From assembly GCF_030866765.1 (NCBI RefSeq), contig NZ_CP133017.1, positions 2,013,001 to 2,077,000 on the forward strand: a stretch of DNA of 64,000 nt, given 5' to 3'. Below the pieces are notes generated by a model. That model was not told where the DNA came from. It did not search any database and was given only the letters and a program-made list of their open reading frames with translations. Positions 27,897 through 36,217 of the stretch are shown here, one piece after another. Position 1 is the first letter of the stretch. Each line of letters begins with the position of its first letter. The stretch comes from Paenibacillus silvisoli (GTDB taxonomy: Bacteria; Bacillota; Bacilli; Paenibacillales; Paenibacillaceae). The translations under genes were made by a program, and so were the position numbers.

Positions 27897-28634
27897 ATGT
27901 TGAATCCGTGTGTCGCCCACCGCGGCGCTTCCGGACTTGCGCCGGAAAACACGATGGCTGCTTTCCGGGAAGCGCTCGCGTTCCCGTTCGTCCAATGGAT
28001 CGAGCTGGACGTTCAGCTGTCCAAGGACGGCGTCCCCGTCGTCATCCATGACGATTCGTTAAGAAGAACGGCAAAGGTTGCCGGCCGGGTTCATGAGTAT
28101 ACGGCGGAGCAGCTTGGCAAGATGGACGCGGGGAGCTGGTTTGACAAGTCTTATGCAGGGGAGGGAATCCCGACGCTGCAGCAGGTGGCCGAGCTGACCG
28201 TCGGCCGGTGCCGTCTTAATGTCGAGCTGAAGACGTACGGCGGCCGGTATCCCGGCATCGAGAAAAACGTCGTCGAGCTGCTGTACAAGAACGGACTGCA
28301 GCATGATGCGGTCATCACTTCCTTTGACAAAGATGCGCTGCGAACGGTTCGCCAGCTGACGAACGAGGTGCGGACCGGGCTCATTCTGGACGCCTCCCCT
28401 TGGACGCTTGTAACGGACCTGGAGCGGCTTGGCGCCGCGTTTCTCTCCGTCGGCTACACGCATGTGTCGAGGCAGCTGCTGGAGTCGATGGCGGCGGCGA
28501 ACGTTGATGTCATGGCGTGGACGGTCAATGACGCGCCGATGATGAAACGGCTGGCCGGCATGGACAGCATGCTTATGATTTGCACCAATTTCCCGGACCG
28601 CTTCGAGCAGGCGAAGAGGGAGTACCAGTATTAG
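27897..28634 (+). CDS. Glycerophosphodiester phosphodiesterase
   Basis: The 245-residue GDPD TIM-barrel enzyme cleaves glycerophosphodiesters to glycerol-3-phosphate and an alcohol. It has the catalytic set AHRGASGLAPENT at residues 7-19, ELDVQLSKDGVPVVIHDD near 40-57 and NVELKTY near 111. No signal peptide is present, so it is cytosolic (UgpQ type). AAGGAG (27883-27888) lies 8 bp before the ATG at 27897. An in-frame GTG at 27888 overlaps the ribosome site and is rejected. It follows the CapA gene by 5 bp, so both probably share a transcript. Confidence 0.94.
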   Translation: MLNPCVAHRGASGLAPENTMAAFREALAFPFVQWIELDVQLSKDGVPVVIHDDSLRRTAKVAGRVHEYTAEQLGKMDAGSWFDKSYAGEGIPTLQQVAELTVGRCRLNVELKTYGGRYPGIEKNVVELLYKNGLQHDAVITSFDKDALRTVRQLTNEVRTGLILDASPWTLVTDLERLGAAFLSVGYTHVSRQLLESMAAANVDVMAWTVNDAPMMKRLAGMDSMLMICTNFPDRFEQAKREYQY

Positions 28635-28641
28635 ATCGAAT

Positions 28642-28693
28642 AACGAAAGACCGGCGGTATGCGCTTGTGTGCGCATACCGCCGGTCTTTCGTT
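28642..28693. terminator. Bidirectional terminator between GDPD and HD-GYP genes
   Basis: A perfect 23-bp stem starting AACGAAAGACCGGCGG pairs 28642-28664 with 28671-28693 around a 6-nt loop; one of the strongest hairpins in the window. Confidence 0.9.
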
Positions 28694-28707
28694 TAGCTAT
28701 GTATAGG

Positions 28708-29865
28708 TTAGACGTCGCGGAACCGATCGCGAATGTCAAGGATGGCCGGCAGCTGCTCCATGAGCACATCTACGAGCTTCGGATCGAAATGCTGGCCGCG
28801 TTCTTCCTTGAACAGCTTCAAAATCCGCTCAAGCTCCCATGCTTTCTTATACACGCGGTCGCTACCCAGCGCGTCGAATACGTCGGCGATGGCCGTAATG
28901 CGGCCGTACAAGTGAATCTCTTCGCCGCTTAAGCCGCGCGGATAGCCTTTGCCGTTCCATTTCTCATGGTGCTGGTAAGCGACGATGGCGGCCGTGCGAA
29001 GCAGCTCGCGGCTGGAGCCTTTAAGCAGATGATAGCCAATATCGGTATGCTGCTTCATTTGCTCGAACTCTTCCTCCGTGAGTTTGCCGGGCTTGAGGAG
29101 CACCGCATCGGGAATCGCGACTTTGCCGATATCGTGCATCGGGGATACCATTTTGAGCAGCTCGGCCTCTTCGACCGGAAGTCCATAGCCAATCGCAAGA
29201 ATATACGAATATTCCGCCACGCGCTTGACGTGATTGCCGGTTTCCTTGGAGCGGCTTTCACCGATTTCGCCCATGACCGTAATGATTTCGCGCTGCGTCG
29301 CTACGATCTCCTCGTGCAAAATGACCGATTCCAGCGATTTGCCCGCGTAGGAGGCGGCCAGCTTCAGATGCTCCAGATCGCTATGCGTAAAAACCGCCTG
29401 CGGCGTCAGCTTGTTAATCGCTTGGTACGCGCCGATAATGGTGCCGTCGTTGCCGACGAAAGGCACCGTAATGACGGACTTGGTCCGATAGCCGGTGCGG
29501 CGGTCGTTCTCGGCATTGTGCCGCGGATCGCTGTAGGCGTCCTCAATGAGCAGAGGCTCGCCGGTTTGGACGGAGTGGCCTACGAAGCCTTTGCCGAAAG
29601 GGGCGCGGATTTCGTTTACGCCATGCGCGATCGTCGTGAACAGCTCTTCCTTGGCATGGTCGATGAGCCACACGGTGCAGCGGTCCGCCATGATCATTTC
29701 GCGGCCCATGTTCGCCATCAGCAGGAGCACGCTTTTTAGGTTTCGCTCTCCTCCGATTTTGGCGGTATAATCAAATATAATACGAAGCAGCTCTTCCGGC
29801 GTCCGTTCGTTTGCGGCGTTCGCCTGTGAAACGGCGGCTTCTAGGTGTGATGGTCGGTCTAGCAT
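28708..29865 (-). CDS. GAF and HD-GYP domain protein, predicted cyclic-di-GMP phosphodiesterase
   Basis: The 385-residue cytosolic protein has a GAF sensor domain at about residues 40-185 and an HD-GYP domain at about 205-385. The latter has ETGNHVKRVAEYS near 217, the metal pair HDIGKVAIPD near 254 and HHEKWNGKGYPRGL near 310, so the GYP triad is intact and c-di-GMP hydrolysis is plausible. The start is uncertain: ATG at 29865 lies 13 bp from AAGGAG, with a TTG one codon earlier and a further in-frame start at 29913 that would place the ribosome site inside the gene. It stands alone between terminator and promoter regions. Confidence 0.9.
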   Translation of the reverse strand: MLDRPSHLEAAVSQANAANERTPEELLRIIFDYTAKIGGERNLKSVLLLMANMGREMIMADRCTVWLIDHAKEELFTTIAHGVNEIRAPFGKGFVGHSVQTGEPLLIEDAYSDPRHNAENDRRTGYRTKSVITVPFVGNDGTIIGAYQAINKLTPQAVFTHSDLEHLKLAASYAGKSLESVILHEEIVATQREIITVMGEIGESRSKETGNHVKRVAEYSYILAIGYGLPVEEAELLKMVSPMHDIGKVAIPDAVLLKPGKLTEEEFEQMKQHTDIGYHLLKGSSRELLRTAAIVAYQHHEKWNGKGYPRGLSGEEIHLYGRITAIADVFDALGSDRVYKKAWELERILKLFKEERGQHFDPKLVDVLMEQLPAILDIRDRFRDV

Positions 29866-30016
29866 CAAACATCGAACGCTCCTTATGTGACAAAAAGTTT
29901 GATAGTTCGACATACTTATTCAACGCGACGGAGTAAAATCCTGCTAAATTCGTTGCAAAAACTGGAACGGCATCCAATCATCAATTCATTATAAACGAAA
30001 GAGGGAGACTGGCGGT

Positions 30017-30859
30017 ATGTTTGACCAATGGGGGAATGATTTAGGCCGGACTTTCGTCGGCCTGTTCGGCAGTCTTGCGGCGGCGGCGGCGGCTTATCGG
30101 CTGCGCTCTTTATCGGTTTCCGGTGCGGTAGCGGCGGTCGTGATGGGCACCGGCTTCGTCGCGCTGGGCGGGCCGTTCTGGTTCGGCACGCTGCTTGCTT
30201 TTTTTGTGTCGTCGTCGGTCTGGTCCAAGTATAAACGACGACATCGCGGTAAAGCGGCCGCTGAAGCCAAATACGCGAAGAGCGGCCGCAGGGACGCCGT
30301 TCAAGTATGGGCGAACGGCGGGCTTGGGCTGGTGCTGTGCGCGGGCTATGCGATTTGGCCCGCGGAAGCTTGGGTGTACGCGTTCGCGGGCGTAATGGCC
30401 GCGGTGAACGCGGATACGTGGGCCACGGAGATCGGCGCGCTCAGCCGCCGCGCTCCGCGGGCCCTGCTCGGCGGCGGGGCGGTGCTGCCGGGCACCAGCG
30501 GCGGCGTCACGCCGCTCGGCAGCGGCGCCGCGCTGGCCGGCGCCGCCTTCGTCGGCACCGTCGCGGCGCTGCTGCTCGCCGCGCCGCTGGCGCCGGCGGG
30601 CGTCTCGCCCGGCGCGCTGCTCGCCGCCGCGGCTTGCGCCGGCACGGCCGGCGCCTTTGCCGATTCGCTGCTCGGCGCGACCGTGCAAGCGATGTACCGC
30701 TGCCGCGCGTGCGGCAGCGAGACGGAGCGCGCCGAGCACTGCGGCGTCGCTGCCGAGCGGATCCGCGGCTTCGCCGGCATGACCAACGACGCGGTGAACC
30801 TCGCGTCGTCGGCTGCGGCTGGCTTGCTGGCGTGGGCCATCGGCTGCGCCTTGTCATGA
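30017..30859 (+). CDS. DUF92 family integral membrane protein
   Basis: The 280-residue protein has about six TM segments and family hallmarks: GxxGxxxFxG-like glycine-rich TM helices, VNADTWATEIGALSRRAPR near residues 132-150, LPGTSGGVTPLGSGAALAGA near 157-176, and a cytoplasmic loop with a C-x2-C pair (YRCRACG). DUF92 proteins are related to CTP-dependent prenol or phytol phosphate kinases (plant VTE6). A phosphate-transfer role is possible but unproven in bacteria. The middle is strongly GC- and Ala/Gly-rich. GAGGGAG precedes the ATG. Confidence 0.85.
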   Translation: MFDQWGNDLGRTFVGLFGSLAAAAAAYRLRSLSVSGAVAAVVMGTGFVALGGPFWFGTLLAFFVSSSVWSKYKRRHRGKAAAEAKYAKSGRRDAVQVWANGGLGLVLCAGYAIWPAEAWVYAFAGVMAAVNADTWATEIGALSRRAPRALLGGGAVLPGTSGGVTPLGSGAALAGAAFVGTVAALLLAAPLAPAGVSPGALLAAAACAGTAGAFADSLLGATVQAMYRCRACGSETERAEHCGVAAERIRGFAGMTNDAVNLASSAAAGLLAWAIGCALS

Positions 30860-30864
30860 ACCCG

Positions 30865-30924
30865 CTCGGCGGCAGACACTGCCGAGCCGATGCAATGCCG
30901 CCCGGAACATTCGGGCGGCATTGC
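30865..30924 (+). terminator. Paired hairpins after the DUF92 gene, possible terminator
   Basis: An imperfect CTCGG/CCGAG hairpin (30865-30886) is followed by a perfect 13-bp stem, GCAATGCCGCCCG (30892-30904) with CGGGCGGCATTGC (30912-30924). There is no T-run, so termination would be weak or of another kind. Confidence 0.5.
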
Positions 30925-30951
30925 GCGCCTTAAGGCTGCACGGCCGCGCCG

Positions 30952-31262
30952 ATCACTCGCATTGTAGGAAATCTCATACAAAACCGGCGAAATCGCCGTT
31001 TGTATCACTCGTTTTGTACGAAATCTCATACAAATCTGATCTGATCGTCGCCTGAATCACTCGTTTTGTACGAAATCTCACACAAAACCATCGCATTTTC
31101 CTCCCGTATCTCGCGTTTTGTACGAAATCTCATACAAAACCATCGAACTTGCCTCTTGTATCACTCATTTTGTAAGAATCTCACACAAAACCGCCAAAAC
31201 CGCCAAAACCGCCTAAACCCCCACCCGCACCACTCAATATGTACGAAATTTCATACAAGCCT
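30952..31262. repeat. Degenerate 52-bp tandem repeat, six units, palindromic core
   Basis: A 34-bp core of the type ATCACTCGTTTTGTACGAAA... starts at 30952, 31004, 31056, 31108, 31160 and 31229. The first five are exactly 52 bp apart. The last step is 69 bp because a 9-bp CCGCCAAAA unit has expanded there. The core holds the inverted repeat GTTTTGTA/TACAAAAC. The 18-nt linkers resemble one another, so the whole 52-bp unit is repeated. The rest of the 690-bp gap (to 31436) contains no convincing gene. Confidence 0.92.
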
Positions 31263-31436
31263 CCATCCCCGCACGTTACCCGCTAAATCAGGGGCCCATC
31301 GCCTAGCACCATTTACCTACCTCACCTGCCGCGCCAAAAACGAAAAAACCTATCCCTCACAGCCCAAAACGGGTATAATCAACTTTATTGAAACGTTTTT
31401 CTCGCCATTTCTGCCGGATTATCGAGGTCTAACAGG

Positions 31437-31465
31437 TTGACAGCCAGATGATGGGCTAGTATCCT
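31437..31465 (+). promoter_or_regulatory. Promoter of the ABC efflux operon
   Basis: A perfect TTGACA (31437-31442), 17-bp spacer and TATCCT (31460-31465) lie 88 bp before the first ATPase gene. Confidence 0.75.
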
Positions 31466-31552
31466 AACTCTGGTAGAAAAATTTTACAAAAGTTCAAAAT
31501 GAAGATGAAATTGAAAACGAATTCATAGATTCGGGAAGGAGAATGGCTGCAC

Positions 31553-32281
31553 GTGAACATTCATACGGCGGAATCGCCGAAGATTGCGGCAACGAACCAG
31601 CCGCTACTCAGAGCGGACAATGTGAAGCGCGTATTCGGCCGCGGCGACAATTCTGTAACCGCTGTCAAAAATATTAATTTATCGATCCAGAAAGGCTCCA
31701 TGATCGCCCTTAAAGGCCGTTCCGGCTCCGGCAAAACGACGCTGCTGAACCTGTTGGCGGCGCTTGACCAGCCGACGGAAGGCGAGGTTTATTTTAACGG
31801 CCAGATCGTGTCCAGACTGCCGGAGAAGCAGCGCAGCACATGGCGCAGAACGAACCTCGGCCTTGTGTTCCAAGCGTTCGGCCTGATCCCGCTCATGTCG
31901 GCGTACGAGAACGTCGAATTCGGCCTTCGCATCGCCGGTAGCGACCCCAAGCTGAACAAGGAACGCGCCGAGCAGGCGCTTGAATGGGTCGGCATGAAAT
32001 CGCGCATGAAGCACCGCCCGCCCGAGCTTTCCGGCGGCGAGCAGCAGCGTGTCGCCATTGCCCGGGCGATCGCCCACCGTCCCGTACTGCTGCTTGCGGA
32101 CGAGCCTACGGCCGAGCTGGACAGCCGGATGGGGCTCCAAGTCATCAAAGTGTTCCGCGACCTCGTCGAGAACTTGGGCATGACCGTTGTTATGACGACG
32201 CACGATCCCGGCATCATGGAGATCGTCGATCATGTTATCGCATTGGAGGATGGAGAAATTGTCTCAGAACCAAATGCCTAG
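31553..32281 (+). CDS. ABC transporter ATP-binding protein (MacB/LolD type)
   Basis: The 242-residue ATPase has Walker A LKGRSGSGKTTLLN near residue 50, Q-loop VFQAFGLIP near 102, signature LSGGEQQRVAIARA near 157 and Walker B VLLLADEPTAELDS near 177-190. The sequence closely fits the LolD/MacB/FtsE subfamily that works with FtsX-type permeases. The GTG start is 11 bp after AAGGAG. It overlaps the adaptor gene by 23 bp. It is the first gene of a five-gene run that has two ATPases but a single permease. Confidence 0.95.
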   Translation: MNIHTAESPKIAATNQPLLRADNVKRVFGRGDNSVTAVKNINLSIQKGSMIALKGRSGSGKTTLLNLLAALDQPTEGEVYFNGQIVSRLPEKQRSTWRRTNLGLVFQAFGLIPLMSAYENVEFGLRIAGSDPKLNKERAEQALEWVGMKSRMKHRPPELSGGEQQRVAIARAIAHRPVLLLADEPTAELDSRMGLQVIKVFRDLVENLGMTVVMTTHDPGIMEIVDHVIALEDGEIVSEPNA

Positions 32282-33308
32282 TAAACGCCGCAGAAGACTA
32301 TTCGTCAAAGAAGCGGCAGCCGTCATGGTTGCGGCAGCGCTGCTTTCCGGATGCTCGCTTCTGCCGCAGAAGCAGGTCGTCCTGCAGCCGCCGCTGATCG
32401 AGCCGGCCGCCGAGAAAGTGGATGCCATCGAAGTCAAGAAGGGCTCCATCGAGAGGAGCTTTTCCGGCGCGGCGGTCGTCACGTCGAGCAAAACCGTGCC
32501 GCTCTTCTATAAAGAAAGCGGTCGTCTGAAGGAGCTTCACGTCCAGCTGGGCGATAAAATAGAGGCCGGAAAAGTGGTGGCGGAGCTCGATCTGGGCGAT
32601 TTGGACCTGCGGGTCAAGCTGCAGCAGCTGAGCCTGGAACGGGTTCGGATCGAATATAACCGCGCGAGGCAAAGCGGCGTGACCGGCACCGAGCTTCGGA
32701 TGAAGGAAATCGATCTGGAGCGGGAAGAGCTGCTGCTGGGCAATATGAACCAGCAGTATGAAGCGGCGAAATTAAAGGCGCCGATCAGCGGCGTTGTCAC
32801 CTATGTGGACACCAAATCGCCGGGCGATGGCTTGAACGGCTATACGCCGGTTGTTTCGGTTTCCGATCCGAAGCAAATCTACTTGGTCTACACGGCGGAC
32901 GATCCGAAGCTGATCTCCGGCGTTCAGCGCGAGATGAAGGTCGACATTACGATTAACAACACGAAATTCGAGGGCAAGGTGCTGCAATCGCCTTCCGACG
33001 CCCCGCTTACGATGAACAAGGAAATCGACGAGCGCAACACGAGACTGCTCTACGTCCAGCTGAACAAACCGGACGAGTCGATCGAGCTTGGCCAATCGGC
33101 CCAAATCAAGATCGTGCTCGAGAAGAAGGACGACGTCGTCGTCATCCCGCGCAGCGGTCTTCGCACCTATTTGGGACGTACGTACGTGCAGTCGCTGGAC
33201 GGCGACCGCCGCAAAGAAATCGATGTGCAGCCAGGCATTATGACCGCCACCGACGTGGAAATCGTGAAAGGCTTAGAGCCGGGCATGAAGGTCATTTTGA
33301 ATAACTAA
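32259..33308 (+). CDS. Lipoprotein membrane-fusion (HlyD/RND adaptor-like) subunit
   Basis: The 349-residue adaptor begins with a basic N-terminus, a hydrophobic stretch and the lipobox LLSGC (Cys32), so it should be an extracellular lipoprotein. It has the barrel-hairpin parts of an adaptor: VKKGSIERSFSG near 60, lipoyl-like LKELHVQLGDKIEAGKVVAEL near 88-108, a short coiled coil near 112-160 and a second lipoyl half LKAPISGVVTYVDTKSPGDGL near 170. A TTG start at 32259 is set by GGAGG 9 bp upstream; the alternative ATG is at 32274. In Gram-positive MacAB-like systems such adaptors pair with FtsX permeases for peptide or antibiotic efflux. Confidence 0.88.
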   Translation: MSQNQMPSKRRRRLFVKEAAAVMVAAALLSGCSLLPQKQVVLQPPLIEPAAEKVDAIEVKKGSIERSFSGAAVVTSSKTVPLFYKESGRLKELHVQLGDKIEAGKVVAELDLGDLDLRVKLQQLSLERVRIEYNRARQSGVTGTELRMKEIDLEREELLLGNMNQQYEAAKLKAPISGVVTYVDTKSPGDGLNGYTPVVSVSDPKQIYLVYTADDPKLISGVQREMKVDITINNTKFEGKVLQSPSDAPLTMNKEIDERNTRLLYVQLNKPDESIELGQSAQIKIVLEKKDDVVVIPRSGLRTYLGRTYVQSLDGDRRKEIDVQPGIMTATDVEIVKGLEPGMKVILNN

Positions 33309-33337
33309 TTCCGGCGGACGAGAGAAGAGGTGAAACG

Positions 33338-36214
33338 ATGGCAATATGGACGATGATTTTTCGTAAAATGGCGAAGAATCGTTGGCTGCAGCTTAATTTA
33401 TGGTTCGGGCTTACGATCTGCGTTGCCCTGTTCAGCTCCATGCCGTTATATTCGCATGCGATCCTGCAGCGCACGTTATATAAAGAGCTTCAGCAGCTTC
33501 AGAAGGATCAAAATATTTATCCCGGCGCGCTCCGGGCGTCGACCTCGATTTCAGGCACGAGAACGTTCGAAGAGACGCGCAGCCTGATCACGAAAGCGGA
33601 CCGTTACATGAGCGCCGTGCCGCAGCGGCTTGACCTTCAGGCACAGTCGTACATCATTACGCGGGCGACGCAGTCGTTCAAGGTGCTGCCTGAGGATGCG
33701 AACGAGCGCGAGAAGAAGGAAATGAACGTAACGGGCGCCATCCGGACCGTGTCGGACATCGAAAAGCGGGTCAAAGTAATCGATGGCCGTTTGCCGGATC
33801 CGAACCGCAATGACGGCGTCTACGAGGCGCTTGTCACGCAAAAGTTCATCATCGATCTCAAGCGCGATTTGGACCATGTGTTCGTTTACACGCAGAAGGA
33901 CACGGGAAGACAGCTGCGCATCATGCCTGTCGGTATCGTGGAGTCCAAGCAGGAAAACGCGTATGATCAATTCAATGTGGAATCGTACAATTCGTCGTTC
34001 TATATTCCGTACAAGCAGTTCAATCACGATTTCATCGAGAATGAAGCGCTGCTGAAAATGTCGGTCATTTCGTGGCAGTACTCGCTCAACTACGAGCAAA
34101 TGAACATCGATAATATCGACAAGTACCTCAGCAACTACACGGCGATGAACAATTACTTCAATATGCGTCTTGGCATCGCGTCGGTCGACATGCCGTCGAA
34201 AAATCCGATCGCCACGTATACGGTGAAGAAAGAAAAGCTGGACATCATGCTTTGGTCGCTTTACTCGCCGGTTATGTTCTTGCTTGCGTTCTATCTGTAC
34301 ATGGCGGCGAATCTCATTATCGAACGCCAGAAGACGGAAATTTCCGTTTTGCGCAGCCGCGGCGCGAGCCGTATGCAAATTATGCTCGTCTTCCTGATCG
34401 AGAGCCTGCTGCTCGGCGCTTTGGCGCTTGCGGTCGGTCCGTTCATCGGGGTTTATTTTACGAAAATATTAGGAGCCTCCAGCGGTTTCCTGGAGTTCGT
34501 GCAGCGTTCCTCGCTCGACGTCGTGCTCAACAGCGACTCGTACAAAATCGCGGCCGCCGCCATCGCCGGCTCCATTATTTTGATTCTCGTTCCGGCGTTT
34601 CTGGCTACCCGCACGACCATTGTCGGCCACAAGCAGCAAATGGCGCGGTCGAACAAAATGTCTTTCTGGCATAAAACGGGCATAGACATTATTTTGCTGG
34701 GCATTGCGATTTACATGCTTTACGGCTTCAACAAGCGGATGGACGACTTGAAGGCGCTCGCGCTGGATCCGAATGCGATCCAAGTCGATCCGCTGCTGTT
34801 CTTCATGCCGGCGCTGTTCTGCCTCGGCACGGGGCTTCTTGTGCTCCGCGTTTATCCTTGGTTCATCAAGCTCGTATTCTGGATCGGGCGCAGATGGTGG
34901 ACGCCGGCGTTGTATTCGACGCTGCTGCAGATCAGCCGTTCGTCCTCGCAATACTTGACGATCAAGGTGTTTCTGATCATGACGGTCGCGATGGGGCTGT
35001 TCAGCGCCAATGCGGCGCGTACGATCAACGGAAACATGGAGGATAAAATCCAGTATACGACCGGCTCGGACATTCAGCTGTCCGTCCATTGGGATAACGA
35101 TAAGCCGCCTCCGCCTGCGCCGGGCGCGCCTTCGCAGGTGAACGCCGACGATGCCGCTGCGGTTCAAGCGCCGAAGGTCGTCACGTATACGGAGCCATCG
35201 TTTATTACGATGCAGGAGCTTGCCGGCGTCGATACGGCTGCGCGCGTTTTCCGCAAGGACGACGCGAACTTCGCGGTCAACGGCCAAAACGGCGGCACTT
35301 CGCTGTACGGCATCGATACGCTCGATTTCGGCAAGGTCGCATGGATGCGCGGCGATTTGCTTGAATACCCGATCAACAGCTATTTGAACCTGATTGCCAG
35401 CAATCCGAAGGCGGTGCTCATCTCCAGATCGATCGCCGACAAGTTCAACGTGAAGCCTGGCGATCCGATTTCGGCCAAGTGGGCCGGACTGGACAGCGCC
35501 AACTTCATCGTGTACGGCATCATCGATTACTGGCCGGGCTGGAATCCGCTGCCGCAAACCGGCAACGAGGAAGATCCGAACGTAAGGCTGCCGAATCTGA
35601 TTGTCGGCCATCTCTCGTACATTCAGAACCACCTGGCGCTTGAACCGTACGATGTTTGGATTAAGCTCAAGGACGGCTCGAACAGCGCGGAAATTTACGC
35701 GGATTTGGAGAAGAAGGAAATTCCGGTCGAGAAGCTCGTCGACGCGAATCAGCTTCTGATCCGCTCGAAGAACGATCCGTTCCGTCTGGCGATCAACGGC
35801 GTCATGACGCTCGGCTTCGTCATCTCGATGATGATCAGCTTCTTCGGCTTCCTGCTCTTCTGGGTGCTTACGCTGTCGGGAAGAACGCTGCAATTCGGCA
35901 TTTTGCGGGCGATGGGCATATCGTTCCTGCAAATTATCGGCATGCTGCTGAGCGAGCAGCTGCTCACGTCGGCCGCGGCCATTCTGTTCGGCGTCTTGAT
36001 CGGCAATGCGGTGAGCAGCCAATTCGTTCCGCTGTTCCAGCTGTCGTTCAATGCGACGGATCAAGTGCCGCCGTTCGAAATTGTCCGCCAGTTGAGCGAT
36101 TACGTACAGCTTTACAGCGTCGTCGGCATTATGCTTACGATTGGGCTTGCAGTGCTCGGCATTCGGGTATCGCGTATGAAAATTACGCAGGCGCTGAAGC
36201 TTGGGGAGGAATAA
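33338..36214 (+). CDS. Large FtsX-type ABC transporter permease
   Basis: The 958-residue permease has an N-terminal TM helix (about 17-38), a long extracellular domain (about 40-300) and a first FtsX block with TM helices near 307, 355 and 410, including IERQKTEISVLRSRGASRMQI. Further TM helices lie near 450, 480 and 540, and a second extracellular domain (about 565-825) contains a Pro/Ala-rich stretch PPPPAPGAP. A C-terminal FtsX block (about 835-950) has GILRAMGISFLQIIGMLL. This duplicated layout resembles LolC/YtrF-like or bacteriocin-type exporters rather than importers. Length is well above the 400-650 typical of the family. AAGAGGTG precedes the ATG. Confidence 0.9.
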   Translation: MAIWTMIFRKMAKNRWLQLNLWFGLTICVALFSSMPLYSHAILQRTLYKELQQLQKDQNIYPGALRASTSISGTRTFEETRSLITKADRYMSAVPQRLDLQAQSYIITRATQSFKVLPEDANEREKKEMNVTGAIRTVSDIEKRVKVIDGRLPDPNRNDGVYEALVTQKFIIDLKRDLDHVFVYTQKDTGRQLRIMPVGIVESKQENAYDQFNVESYNSSFYIPYKQFNHDFIENEALLKMSVISWQYSLNYEQMNIDNIDKYLSNYTAMNNYFNMRLGIASVDMPSKNPIATYTVKKEKLDIMLWSLYSPVMFLLAFYLYMAANLIIERQKTEISVLRSRGASRMQIMLVFLIESLLLGALALAVGPFIGVYFTKILGASSGFLEFVQRSSLDVVLNSDSYKIAAAAIAGSIILILVPAFLATRTTIVGHKQQMARSNKMSFWHKTGIDIILLGIAIYMLYGFNKRMDDLKALALDPNAIQVDPLLFFMPALFCLGTGLLVLRVYPWFIKLVFWIGRRWWTPALYSTLLQISRSSSQYLTIKVFLIMTVAMGLFSANAARTINGNMEDKIQYTTGSDIQLSVHWDNDKPPPPAPGAPSQVNADDAAAVQAPKVVTYTEPSFITMQELAGVDTAARVFRKDDANFAVNGQNGGTSLYGIDTLDFGKVAWMRGDLLEYPINSYLNLIASNPKAVLISRSIADKFNVKPGDPISAKWAGLDSANFIVYGIIDYWPGWNPLPQTGNEEDPNVRLPNLIVGHLSYIQNHLALEPYDVWIKLKDGSNSAEIYADLEKKEIPVEKLVDANQLLIRSKNDPFRLAINGVMTLGFVISMMISFFGFLLFWVLTLSGRTLQFGILRAMGISFLQIIGMLLSEQLLTSAAAILFGVLIGNAVSSQFVPLFQLSFNATDQVPPFEIVRQLSDYVQLYSVVGIMLTIGLAVLGIRVSRMKITQALKLGEE

Positions 36215-36217
36215 GTC

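Noticed and set aside
30952..31262. CRISPR array
   Set aside because: The repeat is degenerate, the 18-nt linkers are too short and are related to each other, and no cas gene is in the window.
31383..31400. cre site before the ABC operon
   Set aside because: TTGAAACGTTTTTC lacks the correct spacing around the central CG.
31066..31440. 124-aa ORF over the 52-bp repeats
   Set aside because: Its codons come from repeated palindromic DNA, it has no ribosome site and the composition is unlike any gene here.
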